This document shows positions 1-12,400 of a DNA stretch of 64,000 nt, piece after piece. Under the pieces are notes generated by a model. It was not told the DNA's origin. It searched no databases and worked only from the letters and a program-made list of their open reading frames with translations. Each line of letters opens with the position of its first letter. The first letter of the stretch is position 1. The translations under genes were made by a program, and so were the position numbers. Source of the DNA: Isoetes taiwanensis (taxonomy: Eukaryota; Streptophyta; Lycopodiopsida; Isoetales; Isoetaceae); assembly GCA_021234155.1 (NCBI GenBank), contig JAJEKV010000058.1, positions 4,040,600-4,104,599 on the forward strand, in the 5' to 3' direction.

Positions 1-1027
1 TCTTCCATTAGGAAGCTTTGCTTCTTCCCATTCTTCTTCTGTGAAATAAATTGATGAGGAGTTTGATATAATGGTATGACGTGATCATTTAACGAAGCCA
101 TTAGGTCAAGAGTCGGGAAGGCTAGATGCTCCTATATACTGTTATTGTACATTGAATGCATACCTTTTCTTTGTACTACGTTGTCAGAAATATCTTGTCT
201 TTATCTACAGTGGTTTCTTGTGAGTTTCTTGTGATCTGGACTTTATAACGAGATTTGGGAATAGAGAGCTAAATCTTTGGTATGTTTGAGCAAAGATTGT
301 GGTCTTTTAGGGCAATTATGAAAGCAAATTGTAGAAATAGATCCAACAGTAAGGTGCCAAAAGCATTTTTGTCTTGACAAATCTGTCCTCGGCAAGGGGC
401 CAAGATGACATAGAATTTGGTAACCTGCACATATTGGACTACAGACCATTGCCGATGAATCACAGTTACTTTCATGGGGTAGGGCCGAAGCATAAATTTT
501 GGAAGACCCGGCATGCCATTCAACCTACAAAGTAAACATGAAACTATAGCTGTTTTGAAAAAAAAAAACAAAGCTTGCAAATGGGATTGCGATTGCTAGG
601 TAGACTCCCGTTCTTAATGGCAGCATTGTTTTTAGGAATTTAACTTTGATAATTGCTTTGATTTTGTCAAGAGCTGGTCAGATCTCAAGATAAAGTACAT
701 AGATTGGATGTATCATATTGCGTTGACCATGACAGCTTCTGGAAGAAAAAGAATCGGTACTTCTATGGACACAATGTAATAAACTTGGGATGCAAGCTCA
801 ATCCAGGGCCTTCCCTAGCAGCATGCAATACTGCTTTGTATAGGGCATTCTCAAATCTTTGTCTTAGCAGGTTACTCCAGCTGTGTTTTTGCCAATGTGT
901 TTTTTTGGATTTCAAAGTAAAAATCTTTTGAGTCCCCTGTTTTCTTACATTTCTTTGCTAGTTTTTAAACCTACATCTCCTCAAATCATATCTTAATGCA
1001 TAGAGCAAGATGACAAGCAGAAAAAGA

Positions 1028-1925
1028 ATGATAATAGAATAGAATATAATAGTGTTTTTATTGTCCACGGAGGCCAGTCGGCCTATGGGACCCAAAAAAG
1101 AGGCGCTGCGAATATATTACTGTCTGCGTTAAAAAACTCCCGTCCCAAAGGCTTTTGGGGGGGGAAATAATGAGAGGAATAAGATTATTATCAAATTGTA
1201 CATACATCTATTATGAGGGGAAAGAAATATGTACACATATCAGGCAAATGCCTGAGGACCAAGCTGATCCCGATGATTTATGACCTCTTAAAAGTATGAT
1301 CCCAGTATCCGTACCAAGGCCATGCTCAATATCTCATGCAGGGGCTGGCCAGAATGGACTAGCTCAGCATAGCGTGTTCGAATGTCATCATATACCAGAC
1401 AGCTCTGAAGGGTGTGGCATTCCACAGCTCCAAATTGGCATCGTTATGAAAGCCTCTCTTAGCGTGGCTTCCCAATCCATCTCCACGTCTCAATATGAAG
1501 ATGGTGTGCGCCTGTGCGGATAGAGGCAATGGTTCTGCGCCTTTTCATGGGTAGATGAGTGCGCAGGTAGCATTGCGGGCCTCGCTCCAGCATGGGGTTT
1601 ATGTAGCATTGGTAATGTGTCGCCTTGACCTGTTCAAGGGTTCTGACATCCCATAGCTCACTGAGGAAGCATGTATCAAGGTACTGTCTGAGGCTGTAAT
1701 GATTTGCCTCCATTTGCACTCGGATGCACCTGTGCTCCTGCACATTCCATCTGGCCAGCCACCGAGCTCTCATTTTCCACCAGCAGGCCTTTAGGCGCCG
1801 AGGACCTATTGCCACAGTGTAAGCGAGGTTAGGGAGGCGAGTATCGTCCATGCTGACCACCTTCTGGAAGTAGATGATGTGTCTGTCATTTCTAAAGCCA
1901 TCAAAGGACAACGATGTAGAGAATG
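1028..1925 (-). mobile_element. L1-like LINE, 3' fragment (duplication copy 1)
   Basis: On the minus strand 1911-1459 is an open 150-residue frame that aligns with the C-terminal part of the LINE protein at 41560-42050: shared blocks include DRHI(I/V)YFQKVV, ARWNV, LEQVK and IASI(R/C)TGAHHL. The frame is followed (toward 1028) by a 3' UTR with a GGGTCCCATAGGCC-type end motif (around 1071-1095, seen reversed) and an AT-rich TTCTA-like tail at 1028-1060. The element is 5'-truncated, as is usual for LINEs inserted by target-primed reverse transcription. The coding part is only the post-reverse-transcriptase C-terminus and cannot encode a working element. Confidence 0.85.
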
Positions 1926-3379
1926 TTTTAATTTGTTGCTGCTTGGGCTATGGCAAATTGGTGGCAAGAACATTGTTCTCATTGACTTTTGATAATACGT
2001 TATGAAATCAAGGTACTTGTTCATTTTTTGTCATGGTCTGCTCTCCCATATATTGTAAATATTAATCTTATATTTGCCAATAAGTACCATATAACAAACA
2101 AGAATAAGTTGGAACTTTTTTATTCCAAAGGATCTTGAACGAAATATAAGTTGTTTCGTATGAGAGCATTGCTTCAATGTTTAGATCACACATTAAACTC
2201 CTCATGATGCAAAGTTGAAACCAAATCTTAAGCAATTGCGTATGTAAGGCAAAGTAGATGGAGAATCGCATAAAGTCAGTAAGCACAAAAAAGTAGGCTT
2301 ACAGATAACAATAATATACCTTGTCACATGCTTGAGATTGTTTTCATTTGGTAGTATTGATGCTTCTGCACGAAAATAATTTATTGGCAAGAACCTCCTC
2401 TCTTTTGATGAAGTAGAAAGCATATATAAGGACATTCTTTTTGAAAAGAAATCGGCATCTAAACCATATGTTATAAAAGCATCTAGGATGCCAATGCCCA
2501 TGCTTCTAGTAGTGCCTTATCAAATGGCTATCAAGCTACAGATGCACAAGTATGGAATCCAGATAATGTTACATATGTTTAAAAATCATGCACAAACCTT
2601 TTTGCCCTAGAAGATTGAAGGGATTTACACGCCAGGATAATCTATAGTGGATTGGAATCAAACATGCTTGTAGTAAATGCTATAGTTACATATGGAAATT
2701 TCAAAAGTGTACAAGATGCAAGAAGGAAAATGCAAGAAAGCTGCTGCAATGTATGCACACTTATAGCAGCGATTGATATCTTACTATGTAACAAATATTT
2801 GTTGGTGGAGTGTTTTAGGGTTTTCTTTTAAAGCCTTGCAATTAAATTTTTGGCCGTACTTGTACTGTGTTAATGACATTAGAGAAGAGTAGCTAACTAT
2901 GCTTCCCATGTCCTTCCTTAAGCTTCTTGCTTTGTTTGTCAGGTAATGAAACATGCGAAAAGATTTTGTCAGGAATCGACTTATAATTCTTCACATGCTT
3001 GAATTGTAAATGTTTGTAAATATAGTTTTAATTTTAGTTTTTAGCGTTCATGTGAGAGCTTAATGGGGAACAAGCCTTTGAACGGTGAACAAGCTTGGTT
3101 AATTATGAGTTGCAAGAGTATTCATATCAGGGCAAGAGCACTGGACTTTGTAGTCATTATTTTTGCAGAGGAGTTCTCTCCCGTGTTAGAGTAAATAACA
3201 CGATATGACCTTGGCCAAGAAGTCTTCAACGAATTTAGGCTGCCTCAACATGGCATCAGCGAGCACTCACTCCATGGTAATAGTATCCACCATCTTTTTG
3301 AGAGTAGAAGATCAAAGTCTGACTGTGGCATTTGAAAAGTTGAATGCACACTCCATATGATAGTTATTATGCTATATCC

Positions 3380-3417
3380 TTCTATTCTATTCTATTCTAT
3401 TCTATTCTATTCTATTC
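3380..3417. repeat. (TTCTA)n microsatellite
   Basis: About seven direct copies of TTCTA. The same unit forms the tail of the LINE at 63053-63076, so it may be an old LINE tail, although no LINE 3' UTR is recognisable directly to its left. It is present unchanged in copy 2 at 39621-39658. Confidence 0.9.
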
Positions 3418-3579
3418 AGATTTTAGAAGAGCCAAATTTGGCCATCGCACCTACGAATTTTTCTTAGCTTTCCATGCAGGTTATTTTTTGAGAAGGGATG
3501 GTGGCAAGGTATCCCAAAAACAAATAGAATATGTTCATGTGAAATGCAGGAAATTGAAAATGAAGAGCATGCAATGTTT

Positions 3580-3790
3580 TGTTGCAATCTACATGTTCAT
3601 ATTCGTGTCCTTTACATGTTCATATTCGTTGCCCTCAATATGTTCATATTCGCTGATCAAATTTTTTTGACCTTTCGACCACCATATGTGATGTTATCAT
3701 TTTCACAAACAGATGTAAGATTGTACTCTTCGTCCCATGACCCGCTGGACTTCTGTGGATGTTAATAAATTGTTATTGTCATTATTGTTA
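3580..3790 (+). repeat. Possible decayed LINE/SINE 3' end with ATGTTCATATTCG repeats
   Basis: Three spaced copies of ATGTTCATATTCG (about 3592-3652) precede a CGTCCCATGACCC...GGACTTCTGTGGATG motif at about 3731-3763. That motif resembles the end motif of the LINE 3' ends in this window and is followed by a TTGTTATTG-type tail. The pairing of the end stem is degraded. The same sequence occurs at about 39820-40030 in the second duplicate. Confidence 0.4.
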
Positions 3791-4477
3791 TTCGATTTAA
3801 GGTTATTCATAAGGAAATGCATTTCAGGTTTTATGTTTCCTTCAGATTTTATAAGAGCCTTGGGATTTATAAAGGAAATGCATATGAAGTTTTTAAAAAT
3901 AAAGTACTAAGCTGTGTTTGCTATTTATTCTAAAAATTGGGCAATGCAGTCAGAAAGAATTCATCCACTAGTATAATGCATACTAGCGAACATTCTTATA
4001 AAACTCTGGAATACCCAATCCTCTTGTAATAAATATGTAGCATAATAACAGGGGGTTTCTTTTGTGTTTTTTGTATGCTTTTCAATATAGTTTTGCTATG
4101 ATTTGGTTGATGTATTCGTTCGACTGTACCAAATAGTATTTCTAGAGTGCAACCTTTTTTGGCCGTTGATTTTAAAAAGAAGGACAGATCGTATGGTCAT
4201 GTGTGTCTTTCCTCCTGCTTTTGTGTTTAAACAATAGAGCTATTTGTTTTTCATTTATGTGAACATACATAGAGGCCCTTCAACTTAGGATTTCAAGGCC
4301 ATTCAACTTAGGGTTTCGAGGCCCACAGACATATTGATTTCGTATGGTTTGGTTTGGGGTGCTGGGGATGCAGCGTCTGCATCAGAGTATGGTATGTCAT
4401 GACCAGATCTAGTAGACGCCTAGTTATCCATCAGGTACGTCGGCCCTGTCTATAGCTCCATGCCCATTTTACATAAT

Positions 4478-4640
4478 GCTCTGATCTGGTTTCAACGATT
4501 CATCAATTTTAAAGAAATGAACATGATATCTTTTCACAGCGCTGATCTGGTTTCAATGGTTCATCAGTTTTCAAAAAAATGAAGATGATATGTTTTCAAG
4601 CTCTGATCTGGTTTCAATAGTTCATCAGTTTTAAATGCGA
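4478..4640. repeat. Tandem repeat, ~61 bp x 3
   Basis: Three consecutive units begin with CTGATCTGGTTTCAA at about 4481, 4542 and 4602 and continue into a GTTCATCAGTTTT-like half. They diverge mildly from each other. No coding potential or mobile-element terminus is visible. Confidence 0.85.
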
Positions 4641-4838
4641 TATTGATCTATATCCAGGTTAAGATTCTTTGAATGCAAAGGTAGTATGTGATGCAACACA
4701 AGGCATGCAACAATATAAGGCATACTTCAAGTAGTTCATTTTTTAAGTTATATACTATTTCTCAATTTTCATTTCTATTGTGTGATATTATCTTCGTATC
4801 CTTATCTCGCAGATGAATATGACATGAACATGAAGATT

Positions 4839-4987
4839 CTGAGATGCTAATATGTTTGTTTTCAAGTTGGTATATTTTATTTGTCTCTAATTGTATAGAT
4901 CTTTTGGCATTTCTGAGATGCTAATATGTTTGTTTTCTTGTTGGTATATTTTCTTTGTCTCTAATTGTGTAGATCTTTTGGCATTTT
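4839..4987. repeat. Tandem repeat, ~74 bp x 2
   Basis: Two adjacent units begin CTGAGATGCTAATATG and end in AGATCTTTTGGCATTT, with a handful of differences between them. The stretch 4018-5180 otherwise holds AT-rich spacer in which I see nothing else. Confidence 0.85.
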
Positions 4988-5188
4988 TGTATGCAGGACA
5001 TTGCCTACAAACATTAATATCTGGCATTATATATTAGCTTCTATGGATTTTGTCATCCCGTGTATGTAGGACCTATCAAGTAGAGATTGGAAATAATCGA
5101 AGATGAATTCTATAGCTTGGCTACTTGACGCATAGAAAATTGACATCCAAATTGGCATCCATAACGTGATAACTATGTTGTATCTAGA

Positions 5189-5572
5189 ATGGCACGTTGT
5201 ACCTGGAATGGAATAGGTTGTAGTGTTCATATGATTGGGGATATTTTTGCAATTTGGTTTATGTTGGAAGCTAGAGAAGTGTTAACCAATTCAAGTTTTG
5301 GACAAGAATACTCCCATGTCTTTTTTTTGTGGGTTCTTGTAAAAGTTGTAAAAGTTGTGCTTATTTTGAAGTTGAAGTGTTACGTTCATTTCGGAGTTTA
5401 TGCCCATCCATTTAAGTTGCCTTGCGATTCTATAACACCCCATGCAAGGCAAATATTGGTTGAGAACTGTGGAAATATGATGATCTCACGTTTAGCAAAT
5501 CTTAACTCGATCCACTTGTGGAGATGTTTGATTATTCTACACAATATATGTAACCAAGATGGCATTTTTTAA
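5189..5572 (+). other. Unrecognised open frame, 127 codons
   Basis: An uninterrupted frame with hydrophobic central segments. The last part contains a LHNIC tract that loosely recalls the end of PIF/Harbinger (DDE_Tnp_4) transposases, but no DDE residues or upstream domain can be seen. The codon content is AT-rich like the neighbouring spacer. It may be a transposase relic or a chance frame. 5580-6980 contains one further direct repeat (5946-6055, two ~68-bp units) and an unrecognised short frame at 6405-6635, and otherwise nothing I can name. Confidence 0.15.
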
Positions 5573-6980
5573 ATATACGACATCATAGGTGCCATGGCAA
5601 AGGACATGGTTTAAGTAGTCTTCGCGCCTATATTGTTTTAGGCAAGGCCCCGAAGTGGCCAAAATTTTCTTAATCGAACACAAACCATTATATTTAATGC
5701 TTTTAAGTTAAAATCCCCTTGAAACTCCCTTTGATCTGGGTGCATATTCACACGGGGGGTGACTCCGGGTAGCGAGAGATGTTAAAAAGGCATATTTTCC
5801 CTTTATTCCTCGATCCATACCGTATATAGCGATCCTCGTTTGTGGGGTATGCTTCTACGATTTTTGCTATACTGTATAACGAGGTTTGCAAAATACTATA
5901 AGGTTTGAGCAATGTACTAAATGGTGTTGATTTTGTATATGTATTATAAGATAGCAACAGCTGAGCAAATTCGCTCACATAATTGTTTTTGTAATAATTT
6001 CTGAGGATTTTTGTAAGATAACAACAACTGAGCAAATTTGCTTACATAATTGTTTCCATCACTTTAAGAATGTGCTGGGCAAGAAACCAAAGATAGATAA
6101 TATGAAAAAGGTGATGAAAATGGAACTACCAAATTTTGCAAACTTCATAACGGAAGAATCTACTACATGCAAACTTCAAAGGGTGCTTCCTAAAGTATGA
6201 AAAATGCAATTTCAAGTTGGAAATGAGCCCTGCCATGGACGCTTGTGGATTGAAAGAGAATATTCTAGATATTGATTTTATCATATATCAAGGGTAAATG
6301 TCAATGATGTTTTGTGTAATAATGATCCATGATGATGAGAAATATTTTGAGAAATTTTGGTGTATACCGACTTCTTTGTATAATACCCTTTAGCCCTTTT
6401 CATATTGATCAACAGCTATTCTATATCTGGAGATGAGCAAGGACACACAAGACTGCCCCCTATGGGTTTAAATGCTCACCAATACAAACATCTCAATCCC
6501 AAATGCACGGACTTGCTCCAACAAGTCATGGAGGGTTGCATCAAGCATTATCAATGTATTGAACAATTAGAGATGATGCGTGAATTAATGCTTGATAGCT
6601 TACCATCACGTAACCATGTGTTTGTTATGTTCTAGGTAATTTAAAAGAATATGTCGCTAACTTCCATAAATCGGAATTGAGACCCATATACCTCAAACAA
6701 CAATTTCAAACATAATTCTTGGATATGCAATAATGGTGTGCATTACGAAGCCAAATGCTACAAGGATCACAATAAACTTTTGCTCTCATAATTCATGCCA
6801 TGAAATATAATTTAAATATAGAAAAAATAAGAAAATTAGATCGTGGAAAGGCTTAATGAGAACCGCATTCTCACTATCAATTTATCTACTTATCTATTTC
6901 TACGTTCAGCACAAAATTTTTAATGTTGCAAAAATATAATATCACCACAATTTGTCTTACGCAATATATTGCTTTGAAGT

Positions 6981-7062
6981 GTTTTTCTTGGCTTTCCCTC
7001 CTCCCATCGCCCAGCGCCCTCCTCACTCTCTCTCTCTAGCGCCCTCACTGCCCTTGCATAGA
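6981..7062 (+). mobile_element. Probable L1-like LINE leader, left of gypsy insertion
   Basis: A CT-rich tract ends at the gypsy 5' LTR with ATAGA. The same ATAGA resumes at 17956-17960, after the 3' LTR, followed by more CT-rich sequence with CTCTCTCTAG motifs on both sides. Removing the gypsy element therefore restores one continuous CT-rich leader feeding the LINE ORF1 at 18.3 kb. The exact 5' end of the LINE is not determined. Confidence 0.55.
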
Positions 7063-7648
7063 TGTTAGTCCTGTACGTCCTGGTACAGGACTATTCATGC
7101 ACACGACAGACCAGGTCAAGGCCAAGGATCCACAGTCAGGCACAGGTCAGTCGTCAAAGGCCCCGCAGAAGACCAAGCAGTAGACCACGCAGAAGGCCGT
7201 GCCCGTGCCAAAGAAGAGGCAACGCACAGACAAGTGACGCGCTGTCACCGTCAGCGTCATTTCAGGCTTTCCAAGAGGCACCGCCAGCATTCCTGCAAAT
7301 CAGGCCTCCTTCTAGGAGTCGGCACCGAGATCTGACAGAGTATCTATGTTGGGCCAAAGGCCATTGTACTATATATATGCGTAGAGCTAGCCTTCACGGG
7401 TTAGATGAGTTTTTGGTCTTATCTCACTTCTGCTTTCTCTCGATTGCGAGAGCTCATGTATCACAATTGATATCAAAGAGTTTTGTTCTCTTCATTGTGT
7501 TCTTCATTGTTTTTCTTGTTTTTCTCTTTTCCCTTCCTTAGTTTCTTTTGCAAATCCCGCGTGACACAGCTACCGGATTCTCCTGTTCGATCCACGGGTC
7601 CTCACTGAGGGCTGCCATGCAGGAGTTCCCGAACCCAGACCCCAAACA
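7063..7648 (+). repeat. 5' LTR of gypsy element
   Basis: 586 bp, starting TGTTAG and ending CAAACA. Aligned by eye to the 3' LTR (17372-17955) it shows about ten substitutions and one 2-bp length difference, about 1.7 percent, indicating a fairly recent insertion. A perfect 10-bp inverted repeat with a 6-nt loop sits at 7067-7092. A TATATATAT box is at 7370-7378, a likely core promoter. One difference turns a CAG in the 3' LTR into TAG in this copy near 7180. Confidence 0.95.
7370..7378 (+). promoter_or_regulatory. LTR TATA box
   Basis: TATATATAT in the second half of the LTR, a position consistent with the U3/R boundary, repeated at 17680-17687 in the 3' LTR. Confidence 0.55.
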
Positions 7649-7649
7649 C

Positions 7650-7669
7650 TGTCGCCGCTGCCGGGTCTG
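7650..7669 (+). other. Primer-binding site, tRNA-Asp-like
   Basis: One base after the LTR, TGTCGCCGCTGCCGGGT resembles the TGGCGCCGTTGCCGGGG type primer-binding site that many plant gypsy elements use with tRNA-Asp, with a few mismatches. The match to the tRNA is from family knowledge, not a search. Confidence 0.6.
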
Positions 7670-7696
7670 AATTTCTTTTTCCTTTTTTCTTTTACC

Positions 7697-9418
7697 ATGT
7701 CTGCACGAGCTTTCACCCCAGAGGAGCTTCTTAGCCAGACGGCGTCTCGTTTGGAGCGCCATCAACGTCGCGAAGTTGCTCGAGATATGTATGACACTGC
7801 TTATGATATTGAGGGAGGCCATATTCGCTCACGAGCTCAATCGGCGCCACCTACTCCTCGTGTTCACTCTCGTCCTGGCTCTCCTCCAGCGTGTAAACAT
7901 TGTTCCCAACCTCAGTCATCTCATCATACACCTGTTCAGCAACCTCCAGCTTATTTTCACACTCCAGAGAGTGCCTACATTCATATCTCCTCTGGCCATA
8001 CTCCTCTGCCTTCACAACCATCATCTCCCCCTGGAGGAATGGGTTATCCCCATGTCTCTTTCGGCCCTCCCCAGGTTCAGACATATCCTCAATCCCCTTC
8101 TTTTCAACACACACTTCCAGTTTACACTCTTACTGATCTTAAACCTCATGACCACGGACCCCACGGTCCTGCACCACAGGAACCTCCTTTTGCACATCTT
8201 CAGGGTCTTTCTGATCCTTTGCCACCCCATACAGACTCCCTGGAAGCTCCACCCCATTATGTTTCTCCTTCTACACCGCCTCTCTATACACAAGGCCATT
8301 CCCAATCTACTTTTCAGACTCTCAAGTTGACCTATCCCACCTTCGGCAGCACTAAAGGCAAACCATTAGACCAAAGTGCTCAAGCTCATATGGAAGAATT
8401 TGAGGCTCTGGCTGTCCTAAATGGTCACGCTCAACCTCAGTTGAAGTTCCATATCTTTTCCACCACGCTGCGTGGATCCCCTCATCAATGGCTCATGGCA
8501 AACAAAAGCCATTGGAAACAAAACTGGACGGAAATGAAGACTGCTTTCCTTTCTCATTATGGCACCACAGATGATGATCAACTTCTTCTCAAGCAACTCA
8601 ATGATCTTCAGCAAGAGCCCACGGAGTCAGCCCGGGATTTTGCGGATCGTCTTCACATCCTCCTCATCAAACTTCAAGAGTACCCCACGCAAAGCCAGAT
8701 CCTCGTCTGGTTTCTCCAGGGACTTCCTCCGGCTATTCGTCTCATGACTGAATACCTGCGCCCCAAGACTTTGGAGCAGGCCATTGAACTTGTCAATCAT
8801 TCAGTTAATGTTTCCTCCCGAGGCATGACCCTCCAGGAGCTACCCTTCATTCCTCCTCTCATGGTACCTCAGACTGCAGTTCAGCCTCAACACTCAAATC
8901 CTCAACGCAGTCAAATTTGGTGCCACGTCTGCAAATATCAAGGCCATTTGGCCAATGAGTGCAACTCCACCAATGGCCCTCCTCATTGTAAACGCTGCAA
9001 CATGTGCAATCATGCCTGTACTCATCCTACACCCTTCCGGCAAAAGATGGTTTATCAAGTCCAGACCACGCCTCAGCAACAGCCGGCATATCAACCTCAG
9101 CAATTTCAAGCACAACCTCCTCAACAGTATCAACAATCTCAGTAGCCACGGGGACAAAGCAACCGTCCTCCTTTTGATCCTGCTAAAGCTCAGTGCTATC
9201 ATTGTTTGGAATGGGGTCATACCACCACGACGTGCCCTCAACTTCCTCAAGTTCAAGTCCAACTTCCAGGCACAAATCAAACCACGTCAGTACGCCTCAC
9301 AGCCTATCAACTTTGGATCGATAATGGCAAACAAGGCCCTCGCCCTGTTCTCAGAAAGCCACCACGAGTGCCTCAACAATCACGGTATCAACCAGCTCCT
9401 TGCACCAGACTTGGATAA
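7697..9418 (+). pseudogene. gag: Gypsy gag (capsid plus nucleocapsid), one internal TAG
   Basis: The frame starts at ATG 7697 (context ACCATGT). Residues 1 to ~210 are Pro/His/Ser-rich. The retrotransposon-gag domain follows (about residues 230-370, with the WL..N...W..., LL.QL.DL.Q and FA.RL motifs). A C-x2-C...H-type cluster lies near residue 413. An in-frame TAG at 9143-9145 ends the 482-residue open part, but the same frame continues to 9418 and encodes a perfect CCHC zinc knuckle, C-x2-C-x4-H-x4-C at about 9203-9244. The stop therefore cuts the nucleocapsid from the capsid. It could be a simple CAG-to-TAG mutation or a leaky stop; mutation is likelier given the other lesions. Confidence 0.9.
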
Positions 9419-12400
9419 ACTCATGCCTCATGTCATGCCCAAGGTAAGACAAAGTATCCTCAACCTCATGCAGGCTGCAGAAGGCCGCACCCTTGCTAAT
9501 GTGCACGCCACCACCAGGGCTCAACAGCGTCAGGAAGCACCTCCGTCATCTCACACTCCACGCTCTCAGACATATCCAAATATTGCTGCAGAGGTGGAGC
9601 TTCTCAAAGAAGTTGCGGCTTCCTTACCTCAGACTCCTGCTCCCTTGGCTCCTGCTGATCCCTTCTCTCATGTTCCTTTGGAACTCCAAGAGGAGCTCGC
9701 CAAGATCAAAATCCCTTTGAGTCTTGCCACCATTTTGAAACTCTGTCCTGCTCTCAAGGACCAGTTACCCCTTCCCACTGTCTTGGTCCGTGCAGTGGCT
9801 ACCTCCACACCCATGGTCCATGCCACGGTGGACAATCAACAAGTCAATCATGTTCAAATCGATGGAGGTAGTGCTGTCAATCTTATCACAGATAAACTCC
9901 GAAAGCAATTGGGCATCAAACAACTTTACCGTGCCCCTTATGATATCAAGTTGGCCAATGGTCATATCACGCGCCCTCAAGGCGTCACGCCACTGCTTCA
10001 CATCAATATAGGCGAATTGCGATTCCCTCTAGAATTTGGTGTTTGGAAAGCAGGTGAAGATCCCGGTGATTATGAAATGTTGGTCGGCAGACCTTTTCTC
10101 CGCCAGGCCAAAAGTATTCATTACTGGGCCACGGACCAGCTCGTCATTACAGATGGTCATCTCAATGCTACCATGGATTTGGAAACCGACAAGATCATCT
10201 CTGTTGAACATGCCGAACCTTCTCTCTCAGACACCGATTATGAAGAAGCCCAGAATATCTATCATGTTCAGGCTCCACCTGCGAGTTTGCCTCTTTCATC
10301 CTACCCTGAATATGCCGATCCTTGGGGTGAGATGACTCTGGATCAGGACCAGGCTGTGGCTGCTCTGCTCGACCCTTACCTGGCTCCTTGTAAGAGAATT
10401 CAACGTTTTGACCATTTTTCAGACACAGAACTTCCTCCCGAAATGGTGGACGTTCATGCCGTCATGAAGCAACCCCTGCTCGATGACGCTCAGCAACCGC
10501 TCTTCTTCACCACACAAAATGCAACTCATCCCGTCATGTTTCAACCTCCTGCTCACGTTGTTCATGATACGGAAGTTGTTCCACATATTCAGACTCCGGA
10601 GGTGGAGATTGTGGACATTGGCAACAATCAGCCCGTCCGCCTTGCTGCAAATCTCCCGACCACCTATCGAGCACGCGCCCTCACGCTGTTCCAAAAATTC
10701 AGACACATTTTTGCCTGGAGCTATAAAGATATTCGGGGTATCAACAAAAACTTGGGGGAACTCACCATTCCTACCAAACCAGATGCACGTCCTGTCTAGC
10801 AACGACAGTACCGGCTCAACCCCAATTACTGTGACCGTGTCAAGGCCGAAATTGATAAACTCCTTGCAGCCAGCTTGATTTATGAGGTCAAACATTCTGA
10901 ATGGGTGAGCCCCATCGTCATTGCTCTCAAACACAACGGTAAGATCCGTGTCTGCGTAGACTATCGCAAACTCAATCAGGCCACGGAGCGTGATAACTTC
11001 CCGCTTCCCTTCACAGACCAGGTTCTGGAAGAGGTCGCTGGTCATGAAATGTACTCCTTCATGGATGGTTTTTCCGGCTACAATCAAATTTCAATCAAAG
11101 AAGCTGATCAACTAAAGACTATCTTCACCACCCCGTGGGGCACTTTTGCCTACAAGGTGGTTCCTTTTGGGTTATCAAACTCTCCATCAACGTTTCAACG
11201 CATCATGCTCTCGGTTTTTCATGATTATATGAAGGCGAAACCCTTTTTCCAGATTTTTCAAGATGACTTTTCCGCCTACAGTTCCATGGATGACCACCTG
11301 GATAAATTAGAGCTCGTCTTTCAGAAATGTGATGAGTCTGGCATTAGTCTCAATCCTGAGAAATGCACCTTCTGCGTCACCTCTGGTGTTCTGTTAGAAT
11401 ATGTGGTCAGTAAAGCAGGTATCACCACGGATCCTGCTAAAATCACTTGCGTGCTTAAAGCTCAAGCACCATCTAATATCAAGGAGACACGTTCTTTCCT
11501 GGGCAAGGTAAATTATTATTCCACCTTCATTCCTGGACTTGCAGCCATTGCTGATCCCATTCATAAACTCACGGGTGATGAATCCACTTGGGCTTGGAAT
11601 TCCCAGGCGGATGCTGCTTTCCAACAGTTGAAGATCTTGCTTACTCAGGCCCCCGTGCTTGTTCCTCCTCAATGGGACAAGCCTTTTCATGTTCATGTCG
11701 ATGTCTCCGCCTTTGCTATTGGTGCTGTTCTCTCACAAGCATTTGACGCGCACTCAGATAAACCGAACCGTTATGCCAGCAGAAAACTCAATCCTGCTGA
11801 GCGCAACTACTCGGCCACCGAGAGGGAGGCATTGGGCTTAATTTTTTGTGTCCAATGCTTCCGTCATTATTTGTTGGGCAGTCAGATCAAATTCTTTGTT
11901 GATCATCAGGCACTTCTTTATTTGATCAACAAGTCCACGCCCACGGGCAGAATTGCTCGTTGGGTTCTTCTGCTGCAAGAATTCGCTCCTTTTGAAATCA
12001 TTCATAAAGCTGGAAAATCTCATGTCGTACCAGATTATCTCTCACGTATCCACACAGATGATCCCTCCACGGGTGTTTCAGATGCCTTTCCTGACGCTAA
12101 GTTGTTTTTGGTCACGGCCATGCCCCATTGGTTTCATAACTTCCAGCAGTATCTTCTCACTGGTGCTTTTCCCTCTGAAGATCCCACGCTCTCTCCAGAA
12201 AAGCTTCAATCACGCCGCCGTCAGTTTCTCCGTGAGGTTCGTGACTATACCATGGTTGCGCGCCATCTGTATAAACGCGGCAAGGATATGGTTCTCAGAC
12301 GCTGTGTTCTTCCTCATGAAGTGCCCAATATCGTTCGACAAGCCCATGAAGGGCTTGGTGGTGGACATTTCCACGGTGACACCATGGCACAGAAAATCCT

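Larger units (their letters stand above)
1..4017. repeat. Segmental duplication, copy 1 (direct)
   Basis: This block matches 36220-40277 in the same orientation with very few differences outside one hotspot. Copy 1 lacks 17 bp near position 54 that copy 2 has (about 36271-36287). Because the match already holds at position 1, the duplicated unit probably continues left of the window. On the right the identity stops after 4017. The block contains a minus-strand LINE 3' fragment (1028-1925), a TTCTA microsatellite and otherwise AT-rich sequence. I see no intact gene in it. Short open frames here are duplicated with the DNA and show no recognisable product. Confidence 0.95.

Noticed and set aside
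3344-3670. 108-codon frame in the duplicated block (also at 39585)
   Set aside because: It runs through the TTCTA microsatellite and the ATGTTCATATTCG repeats and is conserved only because the DNA is a recent duplicate.
7062-7541. Open frame at the start of the gypsy element, repeated at 17074-17850
   Set aside because: It lies inside the LTR, is rich in Arg/Pro from a frame shadow and is the same LTR sequence in both places.
7776-8330. Open frames overlapping gag on both strands
   Set aside because: Shadows of gag, with biased composition caused by the Pro-rich coding strand.
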